Shown in pieces: positions 1 through 6,611 of a DNA stretch of 8,354 nucleotides (its first letter is position 1; each line of letters opens with the position of its first letter). The position numbers and the translations under genes are program-made. The DNA lies in assembly GCA_016938155.1 (NCBI GenBank), contig JAFGVF010000149.1:1-8354 (forward strand). The letters are read 5' to 3'. The stretch is from Candidatus Cloacimonadota bacterium (GTDB lineage Bacteria; Cloacimonadota; Cloacimonadia; Cloacimonadales; JAFGVF01). A model generated the notes under the pieces. The model saw nothing but the letters and a program-made list of their open reading frames with translations, made no database searches and was not told the origin of the DNA.

Positions 1-1820
1 AACCAATTCAAGCTGAACGCTCAAAGCTTCCCGATTTCTTCAAAGATACTTACTTTGAAGTTGTTGATGCCCCCGATGATAAAGGTGATTACTTGAAAGT
101 TCAGTGGGGAAAGCCATCAGCTTTCATTACTGCAACTTCCTTTATGGGAGAAACCAAGGAAAAGTTAATCATAGCTTATGAATACAGAACTAATGATTTC
201 TATAAAGTAGATCAGATTTATTTCTCAATGTTTACTAAGGATTCAGAAACACCTTTCAGAGTGTTTAATGAGTTTTATCAGAACAACAAGATAGAAGTAA
301 AATTGCCTAAAGATTACGATGTTTCCAACGGAATAAGAGTAGAGATGCGGTTTAAAGCCAAAGCTCAGGACGGTACGACACTTGGAGATGAATATTATCT
401 GACTCAGGAACTTGTATGGGATGACTTTATTAAATCCCTGAAACCTGCCGATGTGTATTATCAGAATGTGAACCTGAATAAGAGCTTTGTATCTGTTTAC
501 AAGAAAAATATTCAATCTTCAGCTTATGTGTTAGGCAAAGAAGTTAATGCTCTCGAAAGAAGTTTCAACGACCTTACTGACTATATCAAGAATGATTTCT
601 ATCTTGTTCAGGATGTGGATTTGGATAAAGGATTAATACTTGTAGATCCGACCCTTACCTATACTTATGATAAGGTGTCAAACAGAGTACTTCGAGTGAA
701 TCTCTTCCCCGGAATGGCAAAGAAAGAAATTGCAGACCTTCAAACTCAAATTGATGAATTGATAGCATCAAAGGGCACATTGACGGAGGAAGCAGAAATA
801 GCTGCAGCTGAACAGCAACTTACCCAAATGAATGCACAATTGGAACAATTAAACAATCCTTTGCTCGAGCATGTCAATAGTATGACAAACAGACGCTCAA
901 GAATGAATCATATCAGGAAAGTAAGAGAGTTTGAGAAACGCAGTCGCAGTTACGAGATAATGATTTCAGACGGAAAGGGAAATTTCTATCGTGGAGAACC
1001 TATTAAAAACACATCAGGAGAGATTACCTATTTCTATCCAAAGCCAAACTGGCTATATGTATCCCGTCTCCCCGGTTTGATAGCATCCATAATCTTTGGA
1101 GCACTTGTGTTCGTAATCATAGGACTTGCTCGTCGTGGGAAAGACCTTTATCTCCGCCCAATTGCAGGTATTCAGGAGATTGATAATGCCATCGGTCGTG
1201 CAACCGAAATGGGAAGTCCTATTCTGTTCGTGCCCGGTTTATCAGGTATCAGCGATGTTGCCACCTTGGCAGGTTTACAAATCCTGTCCCAGGTAGCCAA
1301 GAAAGCAGCTGAATATGATACACCTATTCTCGTTCCTTGTCGTGATTATATAGTACTTCCAATCGCACAGGAAATCGTTAAAGAAGCTCATTATGAAGCC
1401 GGTCGTCCTGATACATTTGACCCCTCGAGTGTATTCTTTTTAACTGATGCCCAGTTCGCCTTTGTTGCCGGTGTGAATGGAATCATGGTTCGTGAAAAGG
1501 TTGCAACAAACTTCTATATGGGTATGTTCTATGCCGAATCATTAATTATGACAGAAACCGGAAACTCAATCGGTGCGATACAGATTTCAGGAACAGACGC
1601 TGTTACACAGATACCTTTCTTCATCACAACATGTGACTATACACTCATGGGTGAAGAACTTTATGCAGCTGCTGCTTATCTTTCAAGAGAGCCTATGATG
1701 CTGGGAACCCTGAAAGCTCAGGACTACTTTAAGTTCCTGATTCTTTTCTTCGTAATCCTCGGCACTGTGCTTTCCACATTGAAAATAACCTTCATTATTA
1801 ACGCTTTCCCGGACAAATAG
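1..1820 (+). CDS. Membrane protein with extracytoplasmic FN3-like/coiled-coil region and C-terminal DUF6754-like domain (5' partial)
   Basis: The frame is open to the left edge (first full codon at 3), so the gene starts outside the window; the TTG at 93 is internal, with coding-quality sequence before it (SKLPDFF, then VVDAPDDKGDYLKVQW, which looks like the first strand of an FN3 domain). Counting residues from that TTG: beta-rich region 1-200, coiled coil about 207-255 (KKEIADLQTQIDELIAS and a second heptad stretch), membrane segment about 325-346 followed by ARRGK, a soluble alpha/beta domain 355-547, and a C-terminal membrane segment 548-570. The alpha/beta domain begins LYLRPIAGIQEIDNAIGRAT, continues SPILFVPGLSGISDVATL, and matches what I recall of DUF6754. 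The positive-inside rule puts the FN3/coiled-coil part outside and the DUF6754 part in the cytoplasm; an N-terminal signal or anchor should lie upstream of the window. Function is unknown. It is the first visible gene of a four-gene operon; the next Shine-Dalgarno overlaps its stop codon. Confidence 0.85.
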   Translation, partial: PIQAERSKLPDFFKDTYFEVVDAPDDKGDYLKVQWGKPSAFITATSFMGETKEKLIIAYEYRTNDFYKVDQIYFSMFTKDSETPFRVFNEFYQNNKIEVKLPKDYDVSNGIRVEMRFKAKAQDGTTLGDEYYLTQELVWDDFIKSLKPADVYYQNVNLNKSFVSVYKKNIQSSAYVLGKEVNALERSFNDLTDYIKNDFYLVQDVDLDKGLILVDPTLTYTYDKVSNRVLRVNLFPGMAKKEIADLQTQIDELIASKGTLTEEAEIAAAEQQLTQMNAQLEQLNNPLLEHVNSMTNRRSRMNHIRKVREFEKRSRSYEIMISDGKGNFYRGEPIKNTSGEITYFYPKPNWLYVSRLPGLIASIIFGALVFVIIGLARRGKDLYLRPIAGIQEIDNAIGRATEMGSPILFVPGLSGISDVATLAGLQILSQVAKKAAEYDTPILVPCRDYIVLPIAQEIVKEAHYEAGRPDTFDPSSVFFLTDAQFAFVAGVNGIMVREKVATNFYMGMFYAESLIMTETGNSIGAIQISGTDAVTQIPFFITTCDYTLMGEELYAAAAYLSREPMMLGTLKAQDYFKFLILFFVILGTVLSTLKITFIINAFPDK

Positions 1821-1832
1821 GAGCAGGCAAAA

Positions 1833-2456
1833 ATGAAAAAACAAATACCTTTATTAATAGTAATCGTCCTGAGTTTTCTCTTTGCTTTGTGGGCAGTGAT
1901 TCCTCACAAAGTATCTGAAGACTTCTTCCAAGGTTACCTTGTCTTTGCTCGTGCTATGTCACCCTTCGGTGTGATACTCGGTTTGATGAGTATCACTATG
2001 GTGAATGTTACGAAGATAAAGAGAAAGGCACCAACCTGGCAATATAGCTATGTAACACTTATCTCCCTTTATCTCACAGCCGCTATCGGTTTTATTTGGG
2101 GAACAAGTGAAGGTTCACCCTATATCTGGATATTCAAAAACATCCAGATGCCAATGTCTGCCACAATGTTCTCATTGTTGGCGTTTTACATTTCAACTGC
2201 TGCTTACAAAGCCTTCCGTGCTCGTTCAGCTGAAGCAACCGTACTACTGGTTGCTGCCATTATTGTGATGCTCGGACAGGTTCCTTACGGTGTAATGATC
2301 AGCCCCAAGATTCCGGCATTTGCTCAATGGATTCTTGATGTACCAAACCTTGCTTCTAAGCGTGGTTTCGGATTGGGCGTCGGTCTTGCAATGACGGCAG
2401 TATCTCTGAAAATTATGCTTGGTATAGAACGCTCATATCTGGGCGGCGGTGATTAA
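1833..2456 (+). CDS. Conserved polytopic membrane protein, unknown function (operon gene B)
   Basis: A 207-residue integral membrane protein. I see about six hydrophobic helices: roughly 5-23, 34-56, 72-90, 108-126, 135-155 and 179-197. Cytoplasmic-looking basic stretches are KIKRK after helix 2 and KAFRARSAEAT between helices 4 and 5. The C-terminal end GIERSYLGGGD, after the last helix, and the RARSAEATVLLVAAIIVMLG stretch look like conserved family signatures, although I cannot name a characterised family. The start ATG is supported by AGGAG at 1819-1823, which overlaps the TAG of the previous gene, with a 9-nt spacer; this is translational-coupling distance. Its stop is 10 nt from the next start. 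No transporter or enzyme motif is visible, so a channel-like or scaffold subunit of a complex with its neighbours is only inference. Confidence 0.85.
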   Translation: MKKQIPLLIVIVLSFLFALWAVIPHKVSEDFFQGYLVFARAMSPFGVILGLMSITMVNVTKIKRKAPTWQYSYVTLISLYLTAAIGFIWGTSEGSPYIWIFKNIQMPMSATMFSLLAFYISTAAYKAFRARSAEATVLLVAAIIVMLGQVPYGVMISPKIPAFAQWILDVPNLASKRGFGLGVGLAMTAVSLKIMLGIERSYLGGGD

Positions 2457-2461
2457 AGGAG
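2457..2461 (+). promoter_or_regulatory. Shine-Dalgarno AGGAG that sets the start of gene C
   Basis: AGGAG lies immediately after the upstream stop codon and leaves 5 nt to the ATG at 2467, but only 2 nt to the ATG at 2464. A longer reading from GTG at 2449 would put this site inside the gene and overlap the previous coding sequence. The ATG at 2467 is therefore preferred. Confidence 0.7.
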
Positions 2462-2466
2462 ATATG

Positions 2467-3453
2467 ATGGAATTTATAAAGAAATTGCAAGATTTGGACA
2501 GGAGATGGATATACCTTATCGTAGCTTTAGCGATTGTTATACCGCTTCTGATTCCCTTTAACGCACCGACATATACAACTTCTCCTACTGAAAAATTGTA
2601 TCAAATGATCGACTCCTACTCTGAAAGAGAAGACAGAGCTATTCTGATTTGCTTTGCTCATGACGCGTCAACCATGGCAGAACTCTATCCTATGGAAGTA
2701 GCTATTCTCAGACATTGTTTTGAAAGAGATGTTAAGGTATTTACTCTTACTTTTCTTCCTACTGCAGCTCCTCTGATTAATTATGCTATCGACATGGTTA
2801 AAGAGGAATATCCTGAAATACAATCAGGAACAAACTACATCAATATCGGTTACAAACCGGGAGCACTTTATCTCCCGATAGTTGTCGGAATGGGAGACAA
2901 TATTGCTGAAGCTGTTGAGACTGATGCTGAAGGCAGAAAACTTGAATCTCTTCCTATGATGAAAGGTTTAACTAACTATAATGAGCTGAAACTTGTTATT
3001 GAAACTTCAGGTGCAAGTTTTGCAGGAGGTTGGATAACCTATGCTCGTGCTCGTTATGGCGTAAATGTTGCTGCCGGTGTAACAGCTGTTATGGCTGCTG
3101 ATGCTTATCCCTATCTGCAAACCGGACAGCTAACCGGTATGCTTTCAGGCATGAAAGGTGCTGCTGAATATGAGTATTTAACTGATGTTTTCGCTGCCTA
3201 TTCCAGTGATGACTATCCCAATGGTCGCCCCTTCAGTAAGCAGGTTCTGAAAGATAAAGAAGAAATAAGCAAGATCGATATTGCTAAGAAGTATGACCCT
3301 GAAACTAAAACAGGCATCATGTATAAATGGAAAACTGCTCGCCTGGGTATGAATGCTCAGTCAGTTGCCCATATGATGATTTTTATCTTCATTTTGATTG
3401 GTAATATCGGTTTCTTCATCGATCGCCATCAGCAAAATAAAGAAAAGAAATAA
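2467..3453 (+). CDS. Membrane-anchored Rossmann-like domain protein, unknown function (operon gene C)
   Basis: A 328-residue protein starting at the ATG preceded by AGGAG. There is a membrane segment at about 14-31 after a basic N-terminus (FIKKLQDLDRR), a soluble alpha/beta domain about 40-245, a charged linker 255-290, and a C-terminal membrane segment about 302-319 followed by the basic tail RHQQNKEKK. By charge both termini are cytoplasmic and the main domain is outside. The domain begins with a strand-helix unit (RAILICFAHDAST, then MEVAILRHCFERDVKVFTL) and ends with a conserved-looking GQLTGMLSGMKGAAEYEYL at 219-237. Order and local sequence resemble the DUF6754-like domain of the first operon gene (see findings), suggesting distant paralogy. 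No catalytic motif can be named. The next gene's Shine-Dalgarno overlaps this stop codon, so the two are probably co-translated. Confidence 0.83.
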   Translation: MEFIKKLQDLDRRWIYLIVALAIVIPLLIPFNAPTYTTSPTEKLYQMIDSYSEREDRAILICFAHDASTMAELYPMEVAILRHCFERDVKVFTLTFLPTAAPLINYAIDMVKEEYPEIQSGTNYINIGYKPGALYLPIVVGMGDNIAEAVETDAEGRKLESLPMMKGLTNYNELKLVIETSGASFAGGWITYARARYGVNVAAGVTAVMAADAYPYLQTGQLTGMLSGMKGAAEYEYLTDVFAAYSSDDYPNGRPFSKQVLKDKEEISKIDIAKKYDPETKTGIMYKWKTARLGMNAQSVAHMMIFIFILIGNIGFFIDRHQQNKEKK

Positions 3454-3462
3454 GGAGGAGAA

Positions 3463-4065
3463 ATGTTTGAAATAATTAGTAATCTGATTGCAGCCTTCTT
3501 CACATTGGCTATTTTCTCTTTCCTTTACAAGGATAACCCTATGTATCGTCTTGCTGAACAGCTCTTAGTCGGAATCTCGGTAGGATATGGTATTCCATTG
3601 ACATGGCAGAATGCTTTTATTCCTTTCGTATATCAGCCCATCTTTATCCAGCATAAATGGTATCTGATTATTCCATGCTTGTTCGGTTTGATGTATGTTG
3701 TAAGGTTCAGCAGAAGCTTAAGCTGGTTAGCTCGTTATCCGATAGCTATTGGTATGGGTATGACAGGTGCCGGAGTTGTTCTTTCAATGAATGCCGGTGT
3801 GCTTGTTCAAATGCGTTCTGCAATGCAACCTATCGATAATATAAATATGTTGCTAATCTTTATCGGAACTGTTACTGTTCTGCTTTATTTCTACTTCTCA
3901 AAAGCTCATACAGGGTTTTACGGAAAGATTACCAAAGTTGGCGTATGGTTTATGATGATTGGATTCGGTGCTTCGTTCGGAAACACAGTTATGGCTCGTA
4001 TTTCGTTGTTGATTGGTCGTATCCAGTTCTTAGTGTATGATGTAATCATGGGATTTATTAAGTAA
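3463..4065 (+). CDS. Conserved polytopic membrane protein, unknown function (operon gene D)
   Basis: A 200-residue, very hydrophobic protein. About seven helices can be drawn: 5-22, 28-48, 65-82, 92-112, 128-146, 156-175 and 180-197. Features that look conserved are the early NPMYRLAEQLLVGISVGYG stretch, with an acidic residue inside or at the edge of helix 2, and the C-terminal FGNTVMARISLLIGRIQFLV, where Asn, Thr and two Arg sit in an otherwise apolar region. The start is unambiguous: AAGGAGGAG at 3452-3460 overlaps the previous TAA and is followed at once by the ATG. This is the last gene of the operon, with a strong intrinsic terminator 25 nt downstream of its stop. I do not recognise a characterised family; a membrane-embedded subunit of a complex with the three preceding proteins is inferred from the gene order. 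Confidence 0.84.
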   Translation: MFEIISNLIAAFFTLAIFSFLYKDNPMYRLAEQLLVGISVGYGIPLTWQNAFIPFVYQPIFIQHKWYLIIPCLFGLMYVVRFSRSLSWLARYPIAIGMGMTGAGVVLSMNAGVLVQMRSAMQPIDNINMLLIFIGTVTVLLYFYFSKAHTGFYGKITKVGVWFMMIGFGASFGNTVMARISLLIGRIQFLVYDVIMGFIK

Positions 4066-4089
4066 TCAATCCCTCAATATATGAAGTTG

Positions 4090-4120
4090 AAGACCCGCTT
4101 TAAAAGCGGGTCTTGTTTTT
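4090..4120 (+). terminator. Intrinsic terminator of the four-gene membrane operon
   Basis: A perfect 11-bp stem, AAGACCCGCTT (4090-4100) with AAGCGGGTCTT (4104-4114), closes a 3-nt TAA loop and is followed by GTTTTT. It lies 25 nt after the stop of gene D and separates the operon from the promoter of the next gene. Confidence 0.9.
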
Positions 4121-4180
4121 ATTATCCGGAAATGATTGGTTTCCAAATACGATATTTATATACATTATATCGAATTTATA

Positions 4181-4209
4181 TTGACATGATAACGAGTATT
4201 GATAATACT
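4181..4209 (+). promoter_or_regulatory. Sigma70-like promoter of the secreted-protein gene
   Basis: A perfect -35 hexamer TTGACA (4181-4186) is followed after 17 nt by AATACT (4204-4209), which matches TATAAT at four of six positions. An AT-rich stretch lies directly upstream (4147-4180) and could act as an UP-like element. The position between a terminator and a gene start, about 44 nt before the ATG, makes the assignment reasonable; the exact -10 is uncertain because GATAAT and TAATAC overlap it. Confidence 0.55.
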
Positions 4210-4252
4210 TGCCAGTTGTAGGAAAATTTTAAACTCAAAAAAGGAGTGTATT

Positions 4253-6004
4253 ATGAAGAAGATTATTCTTTTATTGTCTGTCTTGCTTATTGCGTTTTCC
4301 GCTTTCGCAGTGGACAGAGACCCACTAACACTATCAAATCATGGACCAAGTCTTACCTATTTCTGGCATGCTCCTGACCAATATGGTGATGTCAATCAAG
4401 GTGTTGCATATACTGCACCCACTGATTGTACTTTAACTTCCTGGGATATTTTATTCTATTCCACTGTTGGTACACCGCCTTCAATAGTTGTTCATGTGTA
4501 TGATGACAACGCAGGGGTACCCGGAACTGAGCTCGGTAGCGTTACAGTTCCCTGGGCATCTTTAACTATGAGTACTTCTGTATGGAATACCATCGATTTG
4601 ACCGGTCTTGCATTATCATTCAGTGCAGGAGAAACATTCTATATTACTTATACGGTAACTCTTGGTTCTTATGGTATAGCAGAAGTTACCTGGCTCTCTG
4701 ATGACGGTACTTATGCAACAACCAACCGGACATATCAGTATGATGGTTCAACTTGGATGACAATGGCAACCGGATGGGGCGGAGCTTATGAGATGTTTGC
4801 CGAAGCCAATATCGAAACAACCGGAACTGTTGGTCCCATATTCTCTACAAACTATACCAGTTATGATTATGGTATGACAGCTATCGGCGGAGCAAAGTAT
4901 GACATGTTCACTATTTCTAACATCGGTGGTGGAGATGTTGTAGTGCAGAGTGTCATTCTTAGCGGTTCTACCGATTACTGGGTTTATGATCCTAACGAGG
5001 GAACATATCCCATAACCCTCGGTTCAAGTGAAGTGATGCAATATTATGTATTTTATGAGCCAACTGACCTTGGTGATGATATTGGTAATGTTGCAATTAC
5101 TATTGATGACCGAGAAGTTCATGACATCCCACTCAGCGGATCAGGTTATATACATAACTCTTGGGCAGATGCCGGAACAATATTCGACCAATCACCGGCC
5201 GGAAATCAAGGTGATAACCCATGGACTATGATGACATCTGATTTAGACCCGGGGTACTTACATGCCGAGAATTTCTTTGACCTGGCTCAGGATATCGGCA
5301 GTATAGATTTTTGGGGTATTAACTGGTTCCATGATGGAACAGCTTGGCAGCAAGTTGACACTGAAGACCCTATGACTTTCGAAATTATCTTCTATGATAA
5401 TGATGTAGATGGATTGCCTGGAAATGCTCTCTATACTTACGCACCAACAATTGCAAGAACAACCGTTGTTGATACCTTATTCTCATCAGGTCCTGTTTAC
5501 AAGTACCACTATGAATTGCAAACTCCCATCACTCTCGCTGATGGCTGGATTTCCATTCAGGGAACAAGTGTTGGCACTCCTGATGATGCTTGGTTCATGT
5601 GGTCAACTTCTCCGTTAGGTGACACAAGTAATGCCAATTTCAACACAGCATGGGACTGGGATGATATGGATGCTGCCTTAGCAATCTATCCCCCTGCAAC
5701 TGCTGATATCCCTGAAAATGTTGCAATTACTATGTCAGGTGATTCTCCATTGATTTCATGGACAGATGTTCCGGGGATGAACAATCGAATCTACCGTGCA
5801 GATACTCCTAATGGTGCTTACAATATCGTTGGAATTGTTACCAATGGAAGCGGGTCATTCATTGATGCATCTGCAACCGGTAATACCTATTTCTATTATG
5901 TAACTGCTACTAATGAAGCTGTAAGAAATCAGATGATGATACCAAGAAGAACCGTCAGACAAGCTCCGATTAAGAGCTATAACATCAATGGTATGATGAA
6001 GTAA
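4253..6004 (+). CDS. Secreted multi-domain beta-sandwich protein (ASH/HYDIN-like and FN3-like domains)
   Basis: A 583-residue exported protein. The ATG at 4253 is chosen because AAGGAG (4241-4246) lies 6 nt upstream and a textbook signal peptide follows: MKK, a hydrophobic core, and AFA before V20 as the likely signal peptidase I site. A longer reading from TTG at 4199 would overlap the promoter. Domains by eye: jelly-roll-like beta domain about 28-188; an ASH/HYDIN or choice-of-anchor-D-like Ig domain about 190-298 (DYGMTAIGG, TISNIGGGDVVVQSV, IPLSGSGY); a second jelly-roll-like domain about 303-479 that seems to repeat the first; an FN3-like domain about 484-553 (ISWTDVPGMNNRIYRADTPN, FYYVTATN); and a basic tail 556-583. 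There is no catalytic motif, LPXTG or obvious type IX sorting domain. It may be a cell-surface or extracellular binding protein. It has its own promoter and terminator. Confidence 0.85.
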   Translation: MKKIILLLSVLLIAFSAFAVDRDPLTLSNHGPSLTYFWHAPDQYGDVNQGVAYTAPTDCTLTSWDILFYSTVGTPPSIVVHVYDDNAGVPGTELGSVTVPWASLTMSTSVWNTIDLTGLALSFSAGETFYITYTVTLGSYGIAEVTWLSDDGTYATTNRTYQYDGSTWMTMATGWGGAYEMFAEANIETTGTVGPIFSTNYTSYDYGMTAIGGAKYDMFTISNIGGGDVVVQSVILSGSTDYWVYDPNEGTYPITLGSSEVMQYYVFYEPTDLGDDIGNVAITIDDREVHDIPLSGSGYIHNSWADAGTIFDQSPAGNQGDNPWTMMTSDLDPGYLHAENFFDLAQDIGSIDFWGINWFHDGTAWQQVDTEDPMTFEIIFYDNDVDGLPGNALYTYAPTIARTTVVDTLFSSGPVYKYHYELQTPITLADGWISIQGTSVGTPDDAWFMWSTSPLGDTSNANFNTAWDWDDMDAALAIYPPATADIPENVAITMSGDSPLISWTDVPGMNNRIYRADTPNGAYNIVGIVTNGSGSFIDASATGNTYFYYVTATNEAVRNQMMIPRRTVRQAPIKSYNINGMMK

Positions 6005-6025
6005 TAATTTAGTTTTAATTAAGCA

Positions 6026-6054
6026 AAGGGGACATTTAGATGTCCCCTTATTTT
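6026..6054 (+). terminator. Intrinsic terminator after the secreted-protein gene
   Basis: A 10-bp perfect stem AAGGGGACAT (6026-6035) with ATGTCCCCTT (6040-6049), a 4-nt TTAG loop, then ATTTTATT. It lies 21 nt after the stop codon. The convergent acyl-CoA synthetase remnant ends at 6053, so the hairpin sits between two converging units and might also work weakly on the minus strand, where the trailing T tract is poorer. Confidence 0.85.
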
Positions 6055-6321
6055 ATTGTTGCTGATATAAATATCGTTTAATTTTCTGTGTTGGAGTTTT
6101 CTGAAACGGTTCGGATACTATTTTTATCTCGCTGATTTTAGAATATGACGGTAGTAACTCGTCAATGCTGTACTTGTTCTCTTCCATAAATACAGTAAAC
6201 TCTTTTCATTAAGTTTTCCCAAGTCCACTTCATCCATATCAGGATAAACAAGAACAATTAACTTATTATCCCCTTGAATCACAAGTGACTCCCGGATACA
6301 CGGCATATTATTCTTCAACAA
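6053..6321 (-). pseudogene. Remnant of long-chain acyl-CoA synthetase (AMP-forming), C-terminal end only, frameshifted
   Basis: Read on the minus strand, two frames join to give the C-terminal domain of a fatty-acid:CoA ligase. The first frame (from 6321) gives MPCIRESLVIQGDNKLIVLV then YPDMDEVDLGKLNEK. The second, shifted frame gives FTVFMEENKYSIDELL, then PSYSKISEIKIVSEPF, then QKTPTQKIKRYLYQQQ and a stop at 6053-6055. The last piece contains the KTPxxKIKR motif expected to carry the catalytic lysine of adenylate-forming enzymes. The frames differ by one base, and adding one A to the A4 run at 6203-6206 (minus strand) would join them as NEKEFTVF. Everything N-terminal to about MPCIRES is missing: an in-frame TAA (6322-6324) precedes it and no adenylation core motifs were found upstream. 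Intact family members are usually above 550 residues; about 88 codons remain here. It is non-functional as written, unless the frameshift is a read error, in which case the truncation still stands. Confidence 0.75.
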
Positions 6322-6337
6322 TTATATGTAAATTTTG

Positions 6338-6353
6338 GAAACAGGACTGTTTC
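6338..6353. repeat. Short inverted repeat GAAACAG-GA-CTGTTTC
   Basis: Two perfect 7-nt arms separated by 2 nt, just upstream (minus-strand sense) of the acyl-CoA synthetase remnant. The tiny loop makes an RNA hairpin unlikely; it could be a protein-binding palindrome or chance. No function is assigned. Confidence 0.3.
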
Positions 6354-6592
6354 GGGACTCCTTTTTTGTGAGACTTTATGCGAAGTATGTTGTCATTTGT
6401 CAATTTCATTCACCCAAGGAAGCCTGTTATTGCTCACTGAACCCGTTAATTCAAAGAACTAATCGGAAAAACAAAAACTTTGCACCAAATCATTCCTTTT
6501 CTATATCTTTCGTGTATCTATCAATAGGTTACGATGCACGGTCTCCCCATCACAATCAGGGTAAATTTTGCAAGAAACAGTTACTCATAAAC

Positions 6593-6611
6593 TGTGGATA
6601 ACTTATCCATT
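6593..6611. promoter_or_regulatory. DnaA-box-like back-to-back pair
   Basis: TGTGGATAA (6593-6601) is a perfect minus-strand copy of the DnaA consensus TTATCCACA. After a single C it is followed by TTATCCATT (6603-6611), which agrees at seven of nine positions in the opposite orientation. The core is a 15-bp palindrome, TGGATAA-C-TTATCCA. A weaker candidate, TGTGGGTAT, lies at 6631-6639. It could be part of a DnaA-binding cluster, an isolated DnaA titration or regulatory site, or the operator of another regulator. Confidence 0.4.

Noticed and set aside
93..95. TTG at 93 as the start of the first gene
   Set aside because: The frame is open to the left edge, the upstream codons read like the beginning of an FN3-type domain, and no ribosome binding site precedes the TTG.
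243..515. 90-codon minus-strand open frame
   Set aside because: It lies wholly inside the first gene on the other strand, with no ribosome binding site and no family-like product.
2449..2466. GTG at 2449 or ATG at 2464 as the start of gene C
   Set aside because: GTG overlaps the previous gene and has no ribosome binding site; ATG 2464 is too close to AGGAG. ATG 2467 has correct spacing.
3657..3839. 60-codon plus-strand open frame inside gene D
   Set aside because: A shadow frame in a well-supported membrane protein gene; no start signal.
4199..4252. TTG at 4199 as the start of the secreted protein
   Set aside because: It would add 18 residues in front of a clear signal peptide, overlaps the -10 region and lacks a Shine-Dalgarno; ATG 4253 has AAGGAG at 6 nt.
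5046..5618. Two short plus-strand open frames (5046-5231 and 5409-5618)
   Set aside because: Both lie in other frames of the secreted-protein gene and have no independent support.
6375..6403. Minus-strand promoter-like TTGACA...CATAAA upstream of the acyl-CoA synthetase remnant
   Set aside because: The hexamers fit with 17-nt spacing and an AAGGAG lies downstream, but no start codon follows at a proper distance and the target is a remnant; chance is likely in AT-rich spacer.
6335..6601. 88-codon plus-strand open frame as a small gene
   Set aside because: No ribosome binding site, unlikely composition and no resemblance to any family; it covers the DnaA-like site and an inverted repeat, which looks more like non-coding sequence.
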